From NCBI GenBank assembly GCA_033398695.1, contig CM065812.1:134980858-135044857 (forward strand): a stretch of 64,000 bases of DNA, read 5' to 3'. The notes beneath the pieces are model-generated. The model saw only the letters and a list, made by a program, of their open reading frames with translations. It was not told the origin of the DNA and did not search any database. Positions 34,567 through 46,500 of this stretch are shown here, one piece after another. This DNA is from Orobanche coerulescens. Its lineage: Eukaryota > Streptophyta > Magnoliopsida > Lamiales > Orobanchaceae. The position numbers and the translations under genes are program-made. Within the stretch, counting starts at the first letter, position 1, and each line of letters opens with the position of its first letter.

Positions 34567-35371
34567 AATGACTCCTTTTTTAGGGAATAGAATTTTGCGT
34601 AAAATCATTTTTAGTTAAGCATGAAAAATCAAAAACTCCACAAATTAAGTAAATTTCGCTTTATTTTTCATTAACCAATTGATTCTTTTTTCTCAAGGTA
34701 ACGAATGACTCGATTTTATATGATAATTACAAGGCTTGGAAAGAGAGATTAAGGCTCAAAAATTTTGGAATATACAATTTTTTACCTTAAAACGATTTTA
34801 GAAGTTTGTATAAAGCTAATTTATTGGTGTTATGGCCGATTTAAAAATCTCAAAATCAAAATACTATAAATATATAAAAAAATTAAGGCAAATAACCAAA
34901 TCAATCAAAACACACCAAAATTATTAAACAAACACAAATACTAAAACAAACCACCCCCAAACTTGAAAATAAAACTGTCTCGCTTTAAAAATAAAATAAA
35001 AATAAAAATAAAAAAACAATGCGTAAAAGGTAATACTCCCTTTAAGAAAGTTGATGTCTCGAGCCTAACGCCTTTTAGAATCTGCAAGAGAATAAATATA
35101 CGAGGCACACACAAAAGAAAATAAAATATACTCGTAAGTATAACATAATTTTTAGATGCGCATCAAGAAAGTCCGAAGAGTCGCCTTACGCCGCCATCAA
35201 AGTTTTTATAAAAGCAAAACACGAAATAAACATTACAAGAATGAAATAAAAATACATAAATCGTGAATAGATGCGCCAAGAGATCAAGAAGAAACTCCTT
35301 AAGCCGCCATCATTTAGCACGATTAATACAAACGAAAGAAAGTAAAAATACAAGGGGTCCGACATGAGTTA

Positions 35372-36014
35372 TCAAAGGGAGAGGAATGAATCTACTTTTC
35401 GCTTTCTCACTGAAAAATCTTCTACCTGCATAATTTTAGCTAGAGCCGGATCTGGTTGAGGAACAAATTCATTGAGTTTTTCGATTAGTTCTTCTCGGTG
35501 TTGTTGCAACGACTATGATTCGCTTTTGCACGCGGAAATAAATCCTTTTCAGCAGAGTAGTCGATGAAAGACAGGTAAACCATCAAAGAAACCATTGACA
35601 TTAAGTATTCCTATTGGTTTTTGATGAACATTTAGCCGGGCCTGTAACCACATGAAAAGTTCCTCAAGTGTGCCAAAACCACCGGGAAGGGCGATAAAGG
35701 CGCTGAATTATTTATCATGTGAGTTATGCGATCTTGCATATTCACAGATCTAAACTCATCTCCAATAGTTGACCTTAATTTTACTTTCGGCAGAGGTTTT
35801 GGGATTACTCCCAACACTCTTACTCCTTCCATATAGGCGTATGCACTCGCCCCATTAATCCTAGACTTCCTCCTCCGTAAACTACATGAATGCATTTTTC
35901 TCCTAAGGTACGACCCAAGTTGTGGGCCGCTTCATGAAGCATGCCTCTTTTCCGTAACTAGATCCACCAAAAATGCAGACTGTAAAATTTTTTTGTTGAA
36001 GATGATGACTCCAT
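35372..36014 (-). pseudogene. LOG-like cytokinin phosphoribohydrolase copy 1, captured in L
   Basis: The reverse strand opens with ATG at 36014 and, allowing small frame changes, runs to a stop at 35372 (about 214 codons, the usual LOG length). Family motifs seen across frames: FGGSSYGKEA (nucleotide-fold start), VVYGGGSLGLMG, VLGVIPK, and [16 protein letters not shown] enzymes release free cytokinin bases from their riboside monophosphates in the cytosol. No introns interrupt the copy, although plant LOG genes normally have several, so capture via RNA is likely. A TATA-like CTATAAATAAAC lies about 85 bp upstream (36094-36105). Several single-base indels break the frame. Confidence 0.8.
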
Positions 36015-36339
36015 TTTTGAAAAGAAAATTTTTTTGAGAGAAACAGAAAAGTGCAAGTTTGAGGGATGAATGAAAGAAACCAAGAGAAAGTTTATTTATA
36101 GAAGAAAAAGAAGGTAAAAATTGTTTAACAAGTTTGTGATTGCGTTTGATTGTGCTTCAACTACTCAATAGAATAATGAAAGCTTTTATCGCGTATCACA
36201 TTTTTTATTCGTAAAATCTCACCACACGACAAAAATAAAAGATACTTACGCGTATGTACGGAGTTGTGATTGTGGCTCACATCTTCCTCCGATTTTACGT
36301 TCGTAAACGGCCTAAACGCCTTCTATGAGTCGGGAGAAG

Positions 36340-36993
36340 CTTCCCATCCAATTTTCTTACAAATTGGCAAACAGGTCTTTTAACGCCGATTCCTAAGACG
36401 TTGTTCATATTCTCGTTTGAATTTATTCCACAAACATTGAATTCCGTAATACACAAGTCCACTAGATGCGTGTCAAGAGAAATTTCGATGTTATCTAAAT
36501 TCTCCTTATTCGGACCATCATTAATGAACCGAATTTTATCTTCTCTGCTTTGTAGATGGAATTCCTAAAGATCGACATTTTGCATTACGGTTCCATCTAG
36601 CACATTTATAGCAAACGGCTAGAATCTTTGCTCGTCTGCTTGGCATATGAACTTTTCCAAGCCCCGTAAAAATCTAGTTGGTGTTTCGTGAATTCACCTT
36701 CTATTCTTACTTTGGCTTCGATAATGAATCTTATGTCAAAAGGTATGCTTTTATTCGTAAGCAACCTCATCCTTTCAAGCCTTGTCTTATAAATTTTTAA
36801 AATTGCATTTTTGCTTAGAAAGGGAAATCTTTTTCAATTTTAAACAATGTTTCATCCATGATAAAAAAACAAAAATAAAAAGACAATGAAAATAATTAAA
36901 AAAATATATACAAATATCGCTTGTTGGGAAATCGAAAAATCCGACTTTAATAGTCACGAGTACCGTTATCCGCCACTTGACCGACAAACACAA
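36340..36993 (-). other. Unrecognised coding-like region of L, copy 1
   Basis: Counterpart of 41244-41874 (see that entry), with more frame breaks. It lies between the primer site and the LOG copy, where gag would be expected, but shows no Gag motif that I recognise. Confidence 0.35.
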
Positions 36994-37082
36994 TTTAGTA
37001 CTAAGTTACAACGTCGAGAAATTTGTACCTACAAAAATAGTTTATAATGTAAAATTTCAAACATAACTTATACTTCCCGAGA

Positions 37083-37095
37083 ACGGCGCCAAAAA
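37083..37095 (-). other. Primer-binding site of L
   Basis: The reverse strand reads TTTTTGGCGCCGTTCTCGGG; the TGGCGCCGTT core fits a tRNA-Asp-type primer as in Athila/Tat-like elements. A second copy is at 41961-41975. Confidence 0.7.
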
Positions 37096-37097
37096 CT

Positions 37098-38669
37098 TGA
37101 CACGCTTTTTGTGTAACTATCGCAAGTGCACGATATCGTATCAAGTAGTAAAGTGGACTTTTTGAGTCCGGTTTATCGATCCCACAAGGAAGTTATGTTA
37201 TAATTTGAATTATACACTATTAGTCTATTTTTATAGATACTTAAGATGAGTGAAACACACAATTAAAAAGTTTGGTTTAATAATTGCAAAGAAATTGCAA
37301 TAATAGTTCTAATATTATAAGGAAATAAAAAGATAGCAATAATAATAGATTGATTATCGATAAAATGAAATAGTTGGGATTACAAACTTAGTTCGTCATT
37401 AGTTATAAAAGATGTATTGGAGATCATAAGATGAATGTACTTATTATGTTGTGTAGATTCGATTTTCCTTAAAAAGACGGTTTCTCTTTCGAACTATAAA
37501 ACGCCCCTTACATATTGAATCAATCCACTATATTTCTATGTTGATTGGCCTCAATACATAGCATTAGGATTTGTGAAAATAACTCAATGAATCATCTAAG
37601 GACTAGGGGTATATTTCTATCCCCTAGAACAACTTAGAGTGAAGATCATTTGATCTAATCAAACATATTTTCTTTCGAAACATATGAAGATCATAAATAT
37701 CTTCATTAATTGGCCAAATAAATAAAGATTGTTAAAACAATGAAAATCACACACAATAATAAGTAATTCATAATATATCTTTATACAAACATAAATAACA
37801 TGACTAACCTTGTTTATAATCCCAACTTAAGAAACTTAGCCCATAAAGGGTTTATTACACATATTACAAGCTTTGGTGGTCATTCTTAGTTGAATCAAGA
37901 GAAAGAATTGATCCTAACTCCCTTAGTAGATAAAGGAGATAGAAGCAATAAACTCTCTGAACAACATATACTACACCACACTTACAAAGATCACTCAAGA
38001 ACACAAGTGTGTTCTTCACACAAAAAGAAAAGTTTACAAGAAAATGGAAAATTATATGATGAATGGTGAATGATGAAGGATCTAAGGGGTCTATTTATAC
38101 ACCTAAAGTCATCTAATAGCTCCAAAACTACAGATTATTACATTATATCGGATCAATGCCACCATCTCCTCAATAATACACAAAAGTATAAAAATTAGAC
38201 AAATCATAGCAATTGTCAAGAGTTACGGCCGTAATATCTGTGGAGTTACGACCGTAACTAGGGTGACTTATGGCCGTAACCCCGAATGTTACGGCCGTAA
38301 CGTGGCTTCGTAAATTTGCTCATTTGAAGCTTTGATAGTTACGTTTTAGCCCAATTCCTCGGACTTTGCGTTTTGCCCTGATCTTCTTCTGATGATAACT
38401 TTTGATATATAACTCGATTTTGAATCCGAAAGACCGCCGAATTGCCTCGAAAAGCCCTACAACATGAATATATCAAAATTCAATAAAGAGAATATTTATT
38501 AATCATGTTGTTTCTTGAGTAATTCAGTTATTTAATCCGATCATCATCCATTAAAAATAAAATTATTATAACTAATAAATTAATTGCTAAAAACGAGTAG
38601 ACTAGCTCAATTATGGGTGAATTTTATCGATACAAACCATGGATAAGTGTACAAAAATGACACTTATCA
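37098..38669 (-). mobile_element. L LTR 2 (shared middle LTR)
   Basis: Same ends and features as LTR 1; TATA box at 38091-38100, palindromes at 38218-38302. It serves as 5' LTR for the left interior and 3' LTR for the right one. Confidence 0.9.
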
Positions 38670-40255
38670 CACCCCCAAACTTGAATTCTTGCTAGTCCCG
38701 AGCAAGACTCTTTATTATTCACACTCCAAAAATAAAAATAAAAATAAAAAAAAATACGAAAATTAATACACACATAAATTAAAATATAAAAAGAGAAAAG
38801 GAGATCAAAATGCCATTAATAAACAACAACCAGCTTTATACAAGAGATAGAAATGAATCAAGATTCAAAATAAATCTACTAATATTTTTGAAGTTAAAAC
38901 ACGGTTTTATTTTGTAATTCCAAAATGTAAGGTTTTCCCCAAAAGGTTGATTATTTCTTTCCCACTCGTGATACACACGACTCCCTTTAATGGTTGCTCT
39001 CGATCACTGCTTATTTTTCGACTCAATATGAAGAAGAATTTCATCAAGGCCATCAAATATTGTGATTTTTACAAAATTGAGTGTATTGAAATTCACCGCT
39101 AATTAATTCAAATCGCTCATAAACTACATCCCTTTTAGTGATAGCTTTCACACCGTTATTTGCTAACGTGTAGCTCTTTTCACTAACACAATTTCTATCT
39201 CATTTTTTTTCGTAAAGAGGTGATAACTTTCACACCGTTATTTGCTAACGTGTAGCTCTTTTCACCAATTTTTCCCGAGACGGCACTACGCACCAACAAT
39301 GGTTAGTCCTTTATTTTTCGCAAAATTTAAGACTTCAAAATTAGGCATTGCTGTCGCTCAACACTTCTCCTTTTCGTCATTTATTTTTTTAGGTGATAGC
39401 TTTCACACCGTTATTTGCTAACGTGTAGCTCTTTTCACCAATGACTCCTTTTTTAGGGAATAGAATTTTTGCGTAAAATCATTTTTAGTTAAGCATGAAA
39501 AATCAAAACTCCACAAATTAAGTAAATTTCGCTTTATTTTTCATTAACCAATTGATTCTTTTTTCTCAAGGTAACGAATGACTCGATTTTATATGATAAT
39601 TACAAGGCTTGGAAAGATAGATTAAGGCTCAAAAATTTTGGAATATACAATTTTTTACCTGTTAAAACGATTTTAGAAGTTTGTATATAGCTAATTTATT
39701 GGTGTTATGTCCAGATTTAAAAATCTCAAAAATCAAAATACTATAAATATATATAAATATATAAAAAAAAAATTAAGGCAAATATCCAAATCAATCAAAA
39801 CACACCAAAATTATTAAACAAACACATACTAAAACAAACCACCCCAAACTTGAAAATAAAACTGTCTCGCTTTAAAAATAAAATAAAAATAAAAATAAAA
39901 ACAATGCGTAAAAGGTAATACTCCTTTTAAGAAAGTTGATGTCCGAGCCTAACGCCTTTTAGAATGCAAGAGAATAAATATACGAGGCACACACAAAAGA
40001 AAATAAAATATACTGTAAGTATAACATAATTTTTAGATGCGCATCAAGAAAGTCCGAAGAGTCGCCTTACGCCGCCATCAAAGTTTTTATAAAAGCAAAA
40101 CACGAAATAAACATTACAAAGAATGAAATAAAAATACATAAATCGTGAATAGATGCGCGTCAAGAGATCAAGAAGAAACTCCTTAAGCCGCCATCATTTA
40201 GCACGATTATTACACACGACAAAAAGTAAAAATACAAGGGGTCCGACATGGGTTA

Positions 40256-40897
40256 TCAAAGGGAGAGGAATGAATCTACTTTTCGCTTTCTCACGGTAAA
40301 ATCTTCTACCTGCATAATTTTAGCTAGAGCCGGATCCGGTTGAGGAACAAATTCATTGAGTTTTTCGATTAGTTCTTCCGTGTTGTTGCAACGACTATGA
40401 TTCGCTTTGCACGCCGAAATAAATCCCTTTTCAGCAGAGTAGTCGATGAAAGACAAGAAACCATCAAAGAAACCATTGACATTAAGTATTCCTATTGGTT
40501 TTTGATGAACATTTAGTCGGGCCTGCAACCACATGAAAAAGTTCCTCAAGTGTGCCAAAACCACCGGAAGGGCGATAAAGGCGCAAGAATTATTTATCAT
40601 GTGAGTTATGCGATCTTGCATATTCACAGATCTAAACTCATCTCCAATAGTTGACCGGTAATTTTACTTTCACTGCAGGTTTTGGGATTACTCCCAACAC
40701 TCTTACTCCTTCCATATAGGCGAAGCAGCACTCGCCCCATTAATCCTAGACTTCCTCCTCCGTAAACTACATGAATGCATTTTTCTCCTAAGGTACGACC
40801 CAAGTTGTGGGTCGCTCATGAAGCATGCCTCTTTTCCGTAACTAGATCCACCAAAAATGCAGATGTAAAATTTTTTTGTTGAAGATGATGACTCCAT
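40256..40897 (-). pseudogene. LOG-like cytokinin phosphoribohydrolase copy 2, captured in L
   Basis: ATG at 40897, stop at 40256, about 214 codons. The second half is open over 123 codons from 40627 and contains [16 protein letters not shown] where LOG has the PGGxGTxxE loop; a one-base shift there restores PGG-x-GT-x-EE, so the loop is hit by a frameshift. [14 protein letters not shown] and [12 protein letters not shown] follow, both typical of LOG. The N-terminal part shows KKFYICIFGGSSYGKEACF and, in another frame, VYGGGSLGLMG. Same strand as the element RNA. Whether the breaks are real or consensus errors is unclear, because the two L copies differ mainly by one-base indels. Confidence 0.8.
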
Positions 40898-41243
40898 TTT
40901 TGAAAAGAAAATTTTTTTGAGAGAAACAGAGAAAAGTGCAAGTTTGAGGGATGAATGAAAGAAACCAAGAGAAAGTTTATTTATAGAAGAAAAAGAAGGT
41001 AAAAATTGTTTAACAAGTTTGTGATTGCGTTTGATTGTGCTTCAACTACTCAATAGAATAATGAAAGCTTTTATCGCGTATCACATTTTTTATTCGTAAA
41101 ATCTCACCACACGACAAAAATAAAAGATACTTACGCGTATGTACAGGTAGTTGTGATTGTGGCTCACATCTTCCTCCGATTTTACGTTCGTAAACGGCCT
41201 AAACGCCTTCTATGAGTCGGGAGAAGCTTCCCATCCAATTTTC

Positions 41244-41874
41244 TTACAAATTGGCAAACAGGTCTTTTAACGCGATTCCTAAGACGTTGTTCATATTCTG
41301 GTTTGAATTTATTCCACAAACATTGAATTCCGTAATACACAAGTCCACTAGATGCGTGTCAAGAGAAATTTCGATGTTATCTAAATTCTCCTTATTCGTA
41401 CCATCATTAATGAACCGAATTTTATCTTCTCTGCTTGTAGATGGAATTCCTAAAGATCGACATTTTGCATTACGCCCATCTAGCACATTTATAGCAAACG
41501 GCTAGAATCTTTGCTCGCTGCTTGGCATATGAACTTTTCCAAGCCCCGTAAAAATCTAGTTGGTGTTTCGTGAATTCACCTTCTATTCTTACTTTGGCTT
41601 CGATAATGAATCTTATGTCAAAAGGTATGCTTTTATTCGTAAGCAACCTCATCCTTTCAAGCCTTGTCTTATAAATTTTTAAAATTGCATTTTGCTTAGA
41701 AAGGGAAATCTTTTTCAATTTTAAACAATGTTTCATCCATGATAAAAAAACAAAAATAAAAAGACAATGAAAATAATTAAAAAAAATATATACAAATATC
41801 GCTTGTTGTGGAAATGAAAATCCGACTTTAATAGTCACGAGTACCGTTATCCGCCACTTGACCGACAAACACAA
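41244..41874 (-). other. Unrecognised coding-like region of L, copy 2
   Basis: Two overlapping reverse-strand frames (41470-41874 and 41244-41486) join to give a plausible protein segment: RLERMRLLTNKSIPFDIRF, then FTKHQLDFYGAWKSSYAKQR, then DEDKIRF-like and LVDLCITEFNVCGINSNQN. It is present in both L interiors upstream of LOG. I recognise no family. It could be a very diverged Gag or a second captured host fragment. Confidence 0.4.
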
Positions 41875-41977
41875 TTTAGTACTAAGTTACAACGTCGAGA
41901 AATTTGTACCTACAAAAATAGTTTATAATGTAAAATTTCAAACATAACTTATACTTCCAAGAACGGCGCCAAAAACT

Positions 41978-43546
41978 TGACACGCTTTTTGTGTAACTAT
42001 CGCAAGTGCACGATATCGTATCAAGTAGTAAAGTGGACTTTTGAGTCCGGTTTATCGATCCCACAAGGAAGTTATGTTATAATTTGAATTATACACTATT
42101 AGTCTATTTTTATAGATACTTAAGATGAGTGAAACACACAATTAAAAAGTTTGGTTTAATAATTGCAAAGAAATTGCAATAATAGTTCTAATATTATAAG
42201 GAAATAAAAAGATAGCAATAATAATAGATTGATTATCGATAAAATGAAATAGTTGGGATTACAAACTTAGTTCGTCATTAGTTATAAAAGATGTATTGAG
42301 ATCATAAGATGAATTTACTTATTATGTTGTGTAGATTCGATTTTCCTTAAAAAGACGGTTTCTCTTCGAACTATAAACGCCCTTACATATCAATCAATCC
42401 ACTATATTTCTATGTTGATTGGCTTCAATACATAGCATTAGGATTTGTGAAAATAACTCAATGAATCATCTAAGGACTAGGGGTATATTTCTATCCCCTA
42501 GAACAACTTAGAGTGAAGATCATTTGATCTAATCAAACATATTTTCTTTCGAAACATATGAAGATCATAAATATCTTCATTAATTGGCCAAATAAATAAA
42601 GATTGTTAAAACAATGAAAATCACACACAATAATAAGTAATTCATAATATATCTTTATACAAACATAAATAACATGACTATCCTTGTTTATAATCCCAAC
42701 TTAAGAAACTTAGCCCATAAAGGGTTTATTACACATATTACAAGCTTTGGTGGTCATTCTTAGTTGAATCAAGAGAAAGAATTGATCCTAACTCCCTTAG
42801 TAGATAAAGGAGATAGAAGCAATAAACTCTCTGAACAACATATACTACACCACACTTACAAAGATCACTCAAGAACACAAGTGTGTTCTTCACACAAAAA
42901 GAAAAGTTTACAAGAAAATGGAAAATTATATGATGAATGGTGAATGATGAAGGATCTAAGGGGTCTATTTATACACCTAAAGTCATCTAATAGCTCCAAA
43001 ACTACAGCATTATTACATTATATCGGATCAATGCCACCATCCCCTCAATAATACACAAAAAGTATAAAAATTAGACAAATCATAGCACTGTCAAGAGTTA
43101 CTAGTAACATTCAGGAGTTACGGCCAGAATTAGGTGACTTACGGCCGTAACCCCTGAATGTTACGGCCGTAACGTGGCTTCGTAAATTTGCTCATTTGAA
43201 GCTTTGATAGTTACGTTTTAGCCTGAATTCCTCGACTTTGCGTTTTTGCCCTGCATCTTCTTCGGATGATAACTTTTGATATATAACTCTGATTTTGAAT
43301 CCGGAAAGACTGCCGAATTCGTCTCGAAAAGCCCTACAACATGAATATATCAAAATTCAATAAAGAGAATATTTATTAAACATGTTGTTTCTTGAGTAAT
43401 TCAGTTATTTAATCCGATCATCATCCAATAAAAATAAAATTATTAAAACTAATAAATTAAAAGCAAAAAACGAGTAGACTAGCTCAATTATGGGTGAATT
43501 TTATCGATACAAACCATGGATAAGTGTACAAAAATGACACTTATCA
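41978..43546 (-). mobile_element. L LTR 3
   Basis: Same ends as LTRs 1 and 2; TATA box on the reverse strand at 42965-42974; palindromes at 43096-43172. It is followed by GTAGT and H pol. Confidence 0.9.
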
Positions 43547-43571
43547 GTAGTTGAAACTGAATTCAAAGTTT

Positions 43572-46500
43572 TCATGGGTAGTACTTCTTCAAGTGTACGG
43601 CGTTCCAGGGATATTGATCCGGAGTACCGTCACGGTGTTCAAGTTCGTAGGCTCCCTTAGTTAGCCACTTAGATATCCTGAAGTGGCCTTCCTAGTTCGG
43701 ACCAAAGACACCTGTGTGGGTCTGGATCTTTTTGAAGACGAGATCGCCCACTTGGAACCTTCTTTCCTTGACCTTCGAATTGAAGAACTCCTTTTGTGGA
43801 TTGTGTTCTTCATTTCCGAGGTCAGTCGCCGTTCTTCGAGCATGTCAAGGTCGATCCGTCGGGCCACATCATTGTCTATCGTCATCTATTGTTCGGTTCG
43901 ATGGCTGATGATGGCGATCTCTGAGGGGATCACCGCTTCTGTTCCGAAAGCGAGGGCGAATGGGGTTTCGCCGGTTGAATTTTGGGTCGTCGTTCGATAA
44001 GACCACAAAACGTCTGGGAGCTCGCTCGCCCATCATCCTTGCCTGGATTCGAGTCGTGCTTTAATCGTGTGTTTGAGGATTTTGTTTACGACTTCTACCT
44101 CCCCTTCGTCTGAGGGTGATAGAGGACTGAGAACAACTTCTTGATTCCTCACTTCTCGCAGAATTGCATGACTTCTAAGCCGTCGAACTGCTTTCCGTTG
44201 TCGGAGATGATGGCCTGGGGTAGACCGAATTAACATATGATGTTTTTCCAGATGAACTTGATTACATGCTCTTGTCCGATCTTGTTGAGCGGTTCGGCTT
44301 CAGCCCATTTAGTGAAATAATCGATGCCTACGATGGCAAACTTGCAGCCCCCTGGTGCTGTCGGCAAGGGACCTATGAGGTCGATGCGCCATTGGGCGAA
44401 TGGCCATAGGATGTACATTGAGGTGAGCTGCTCGGGGGAGAGTTTGATGTTTGGTCCCATTACTTGACACCTGTGACATGATCTGGCATAGGTGATCGCA
44501 TCCTTCTGAAGTGATGGCCAGAAAAAACCTTGCCTGGTTGTTTTATGGATGAGAGCTCGCCCGCCAGCATGGTTTCCACAGATCCCATCATGGATCTCGG
44601 CTAAAATGAGCCGACCTTCCTCCGGTGTAATGCACTTGAGGAGGGGAAGGCTGAAAGCTCGCTTGTAAAGCCAGTCGTCCAATAGGGTGTATCTGGTCGC
44701 ACGGAGCTGGAGTTGGCGAGCTTTGATACGGTCATTAGGGACCGTTCCGTCCTTTAAGTATTTGATGAACGGAGTCATACAGTTCTCCTCGACAATGGAA
44801 ACTGTGGTAACCAGGTTTCTGTCGATCGCCGGCCTTGCTGATTTTGTGATTTGGATATTAGAGAAATCGGCTGCCCCATCTGACGACGTTAGCTTGGTTA
44901 GGGCATCGGCCTGGGAGTTGTGCTCTCTCGGGACTTGTTCGATTAGCACTTCCTCAAATTTCGTGCACATTTCAGCGACCAATTCTTGGTATTTGACCAT
45001 CTGTTCGCTGCGCGCCTCATATTCTCCTTTGACTTGGTTCACGACCAAGAGGGAGTCCATGAAGATATGGAGGCGACGAACATCTAGGGCGAGGGCTAGT
45101 TCGAGCCCGCCTACCAAGGCTTCGTACTCGGATTCATTGTTGGTCGCATGAAACCCGAAACGCACAGCATTTGTGAAACTTTGTCCATCGGGGCTAATGA
45201 GGACAATCCCTGCCCCTGCTCGCGAGTTGGTCGCCGAGCCGTCCACGTACAGCTTCCAAGCAGGGCGGCCGATCTGTGTCGGAATGTGAGGGAATGTTAG
45301 TTCCACCATGAAGTCTGCCAGAGCTTGGCCTTTGATCGCTGTGCGAGGAGCATACGTGATACCGTATTGGGCGATCTCCAGTGACCACTTGAGGAGTCGC
45401 CCGTTAGTGTCTGGCCGGTGTAGAACTTGCCTTAGAGAGGGAGTTGTCAGAACCTCCACTTTATGTTCGAAGAAGTAGGCCCTTAGCTTGCGAACACTCA
45501 TGACAAGAGCGTAGGCGATCTTCTCCAGAGGTGTATAACGTGTTTCCGCGTCGTGGAGCGCTTGACTAACGTAGTAGATCGGCAAGTGGGTCTGCCCCTC
45601 GGCTGGTACTAAAACAACACTCAGCGCGATCTCCAAGGCTTCCAGGTAGAGGAATAGCTTTTCGCCGCGGATCGGCTTTGCCAAGATCTGGGGGTTAGAT
45701 AGATACTCCTTGATTTTGGCGAACGCCATTTGACTCTCCTTCATCCATGCGAACTTCTTGTTCTTTATGGTCGCGAAGAAAGGCTTGCTTTTATCTCCGA
45801 GCCGAGATATGAAATGGTTGAGGGCAGCCAAACAACCTGTGAGGCGTTGCACTTGCTTGACATTCCGTGGCTCCTGCATGTCGAGGATCGCCTGAATCTT
45901 GGTGGGATTCGCCTCGATTCCCCTTTGGCTCACAATGTGCCCCAGGAATTTTCCGGAGCCCACCCCGAAGTTGCATTTCTTGGGGTTCAGTTTCATGTTG
46001 AACTTCTCGAGGATGGCGAACGTCTCGGCAAGATCATTGAGGTGGTCTTCCTTCTTGATGCTTTTGACCACGATGTCGTCAATGTAGACCTCCATGGTCA
46101 TGCCGATCTGATTGACGAACATTCCGTTGACTAGACGCTGGTAGGTTGCCCCCGCATTCTTCAAACCGAATGGCATTCGGACCCAAAACTATGTCTTTTT
46201 CCGTGTGGAAAGATGTGTGCTTTATGTCTATCTCCGCCATTGGGATTTGATGGTACCCGGCGAAGGCATCCATCAACGACATCATTTCGCAACCTGCTTT
46301 ACTATCGACCAAGTGATCAATATGAGGCATCGGAAAGTGATCTTTTGGACATGCCGCGTTGAGGTCGGTGAAGTCGATGTATAACCTCCAGGAGCCGTTT
46401 GGATTTTTGACGAGCACCGCATTGGCTACCCATTGTGGTTCGTCTGTAGCTACTCCTATTAATTTGTTGTTGAGTAGCTTTTTGACCTCTATGTCGAGCG

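Larger units (their letters stand above)
32232..43546 (-). mobile_element. Element L, composite LTR-interior-LTR-interior-LTR
   Basis: Three LTRs (32232-33798, 37098-38669, 41978-43546) alternate with two interiors (33799-37097, 38670-41977). The target duplication GTAGT lies only at the outer ends (32227-32231, 43547-43551), so the whole array occupies one insertion site in H. Orientation is minus: reverse-strand primer site TTTTTGGCGCCGTTC beside the second and third LTRs, polypurine tract CAAGTTTGGGGTG beside the first and second. No gag, protease, RT or integrase is recognisable, so L is non-autonomous. Each interior carries a LOG-like gene. Confidence 0.95.

Noticed and set aside
37098..38669. 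Two independent, adjacent L insertions
   Set aside because: Only three LTRs are present, and the five-base duplication is found only at the outer ends.
40256..40897. Functional host LOG locus
   Set aside because: It occurs twice inside L units with identical surroundings, lacks introns and has frame breaks.
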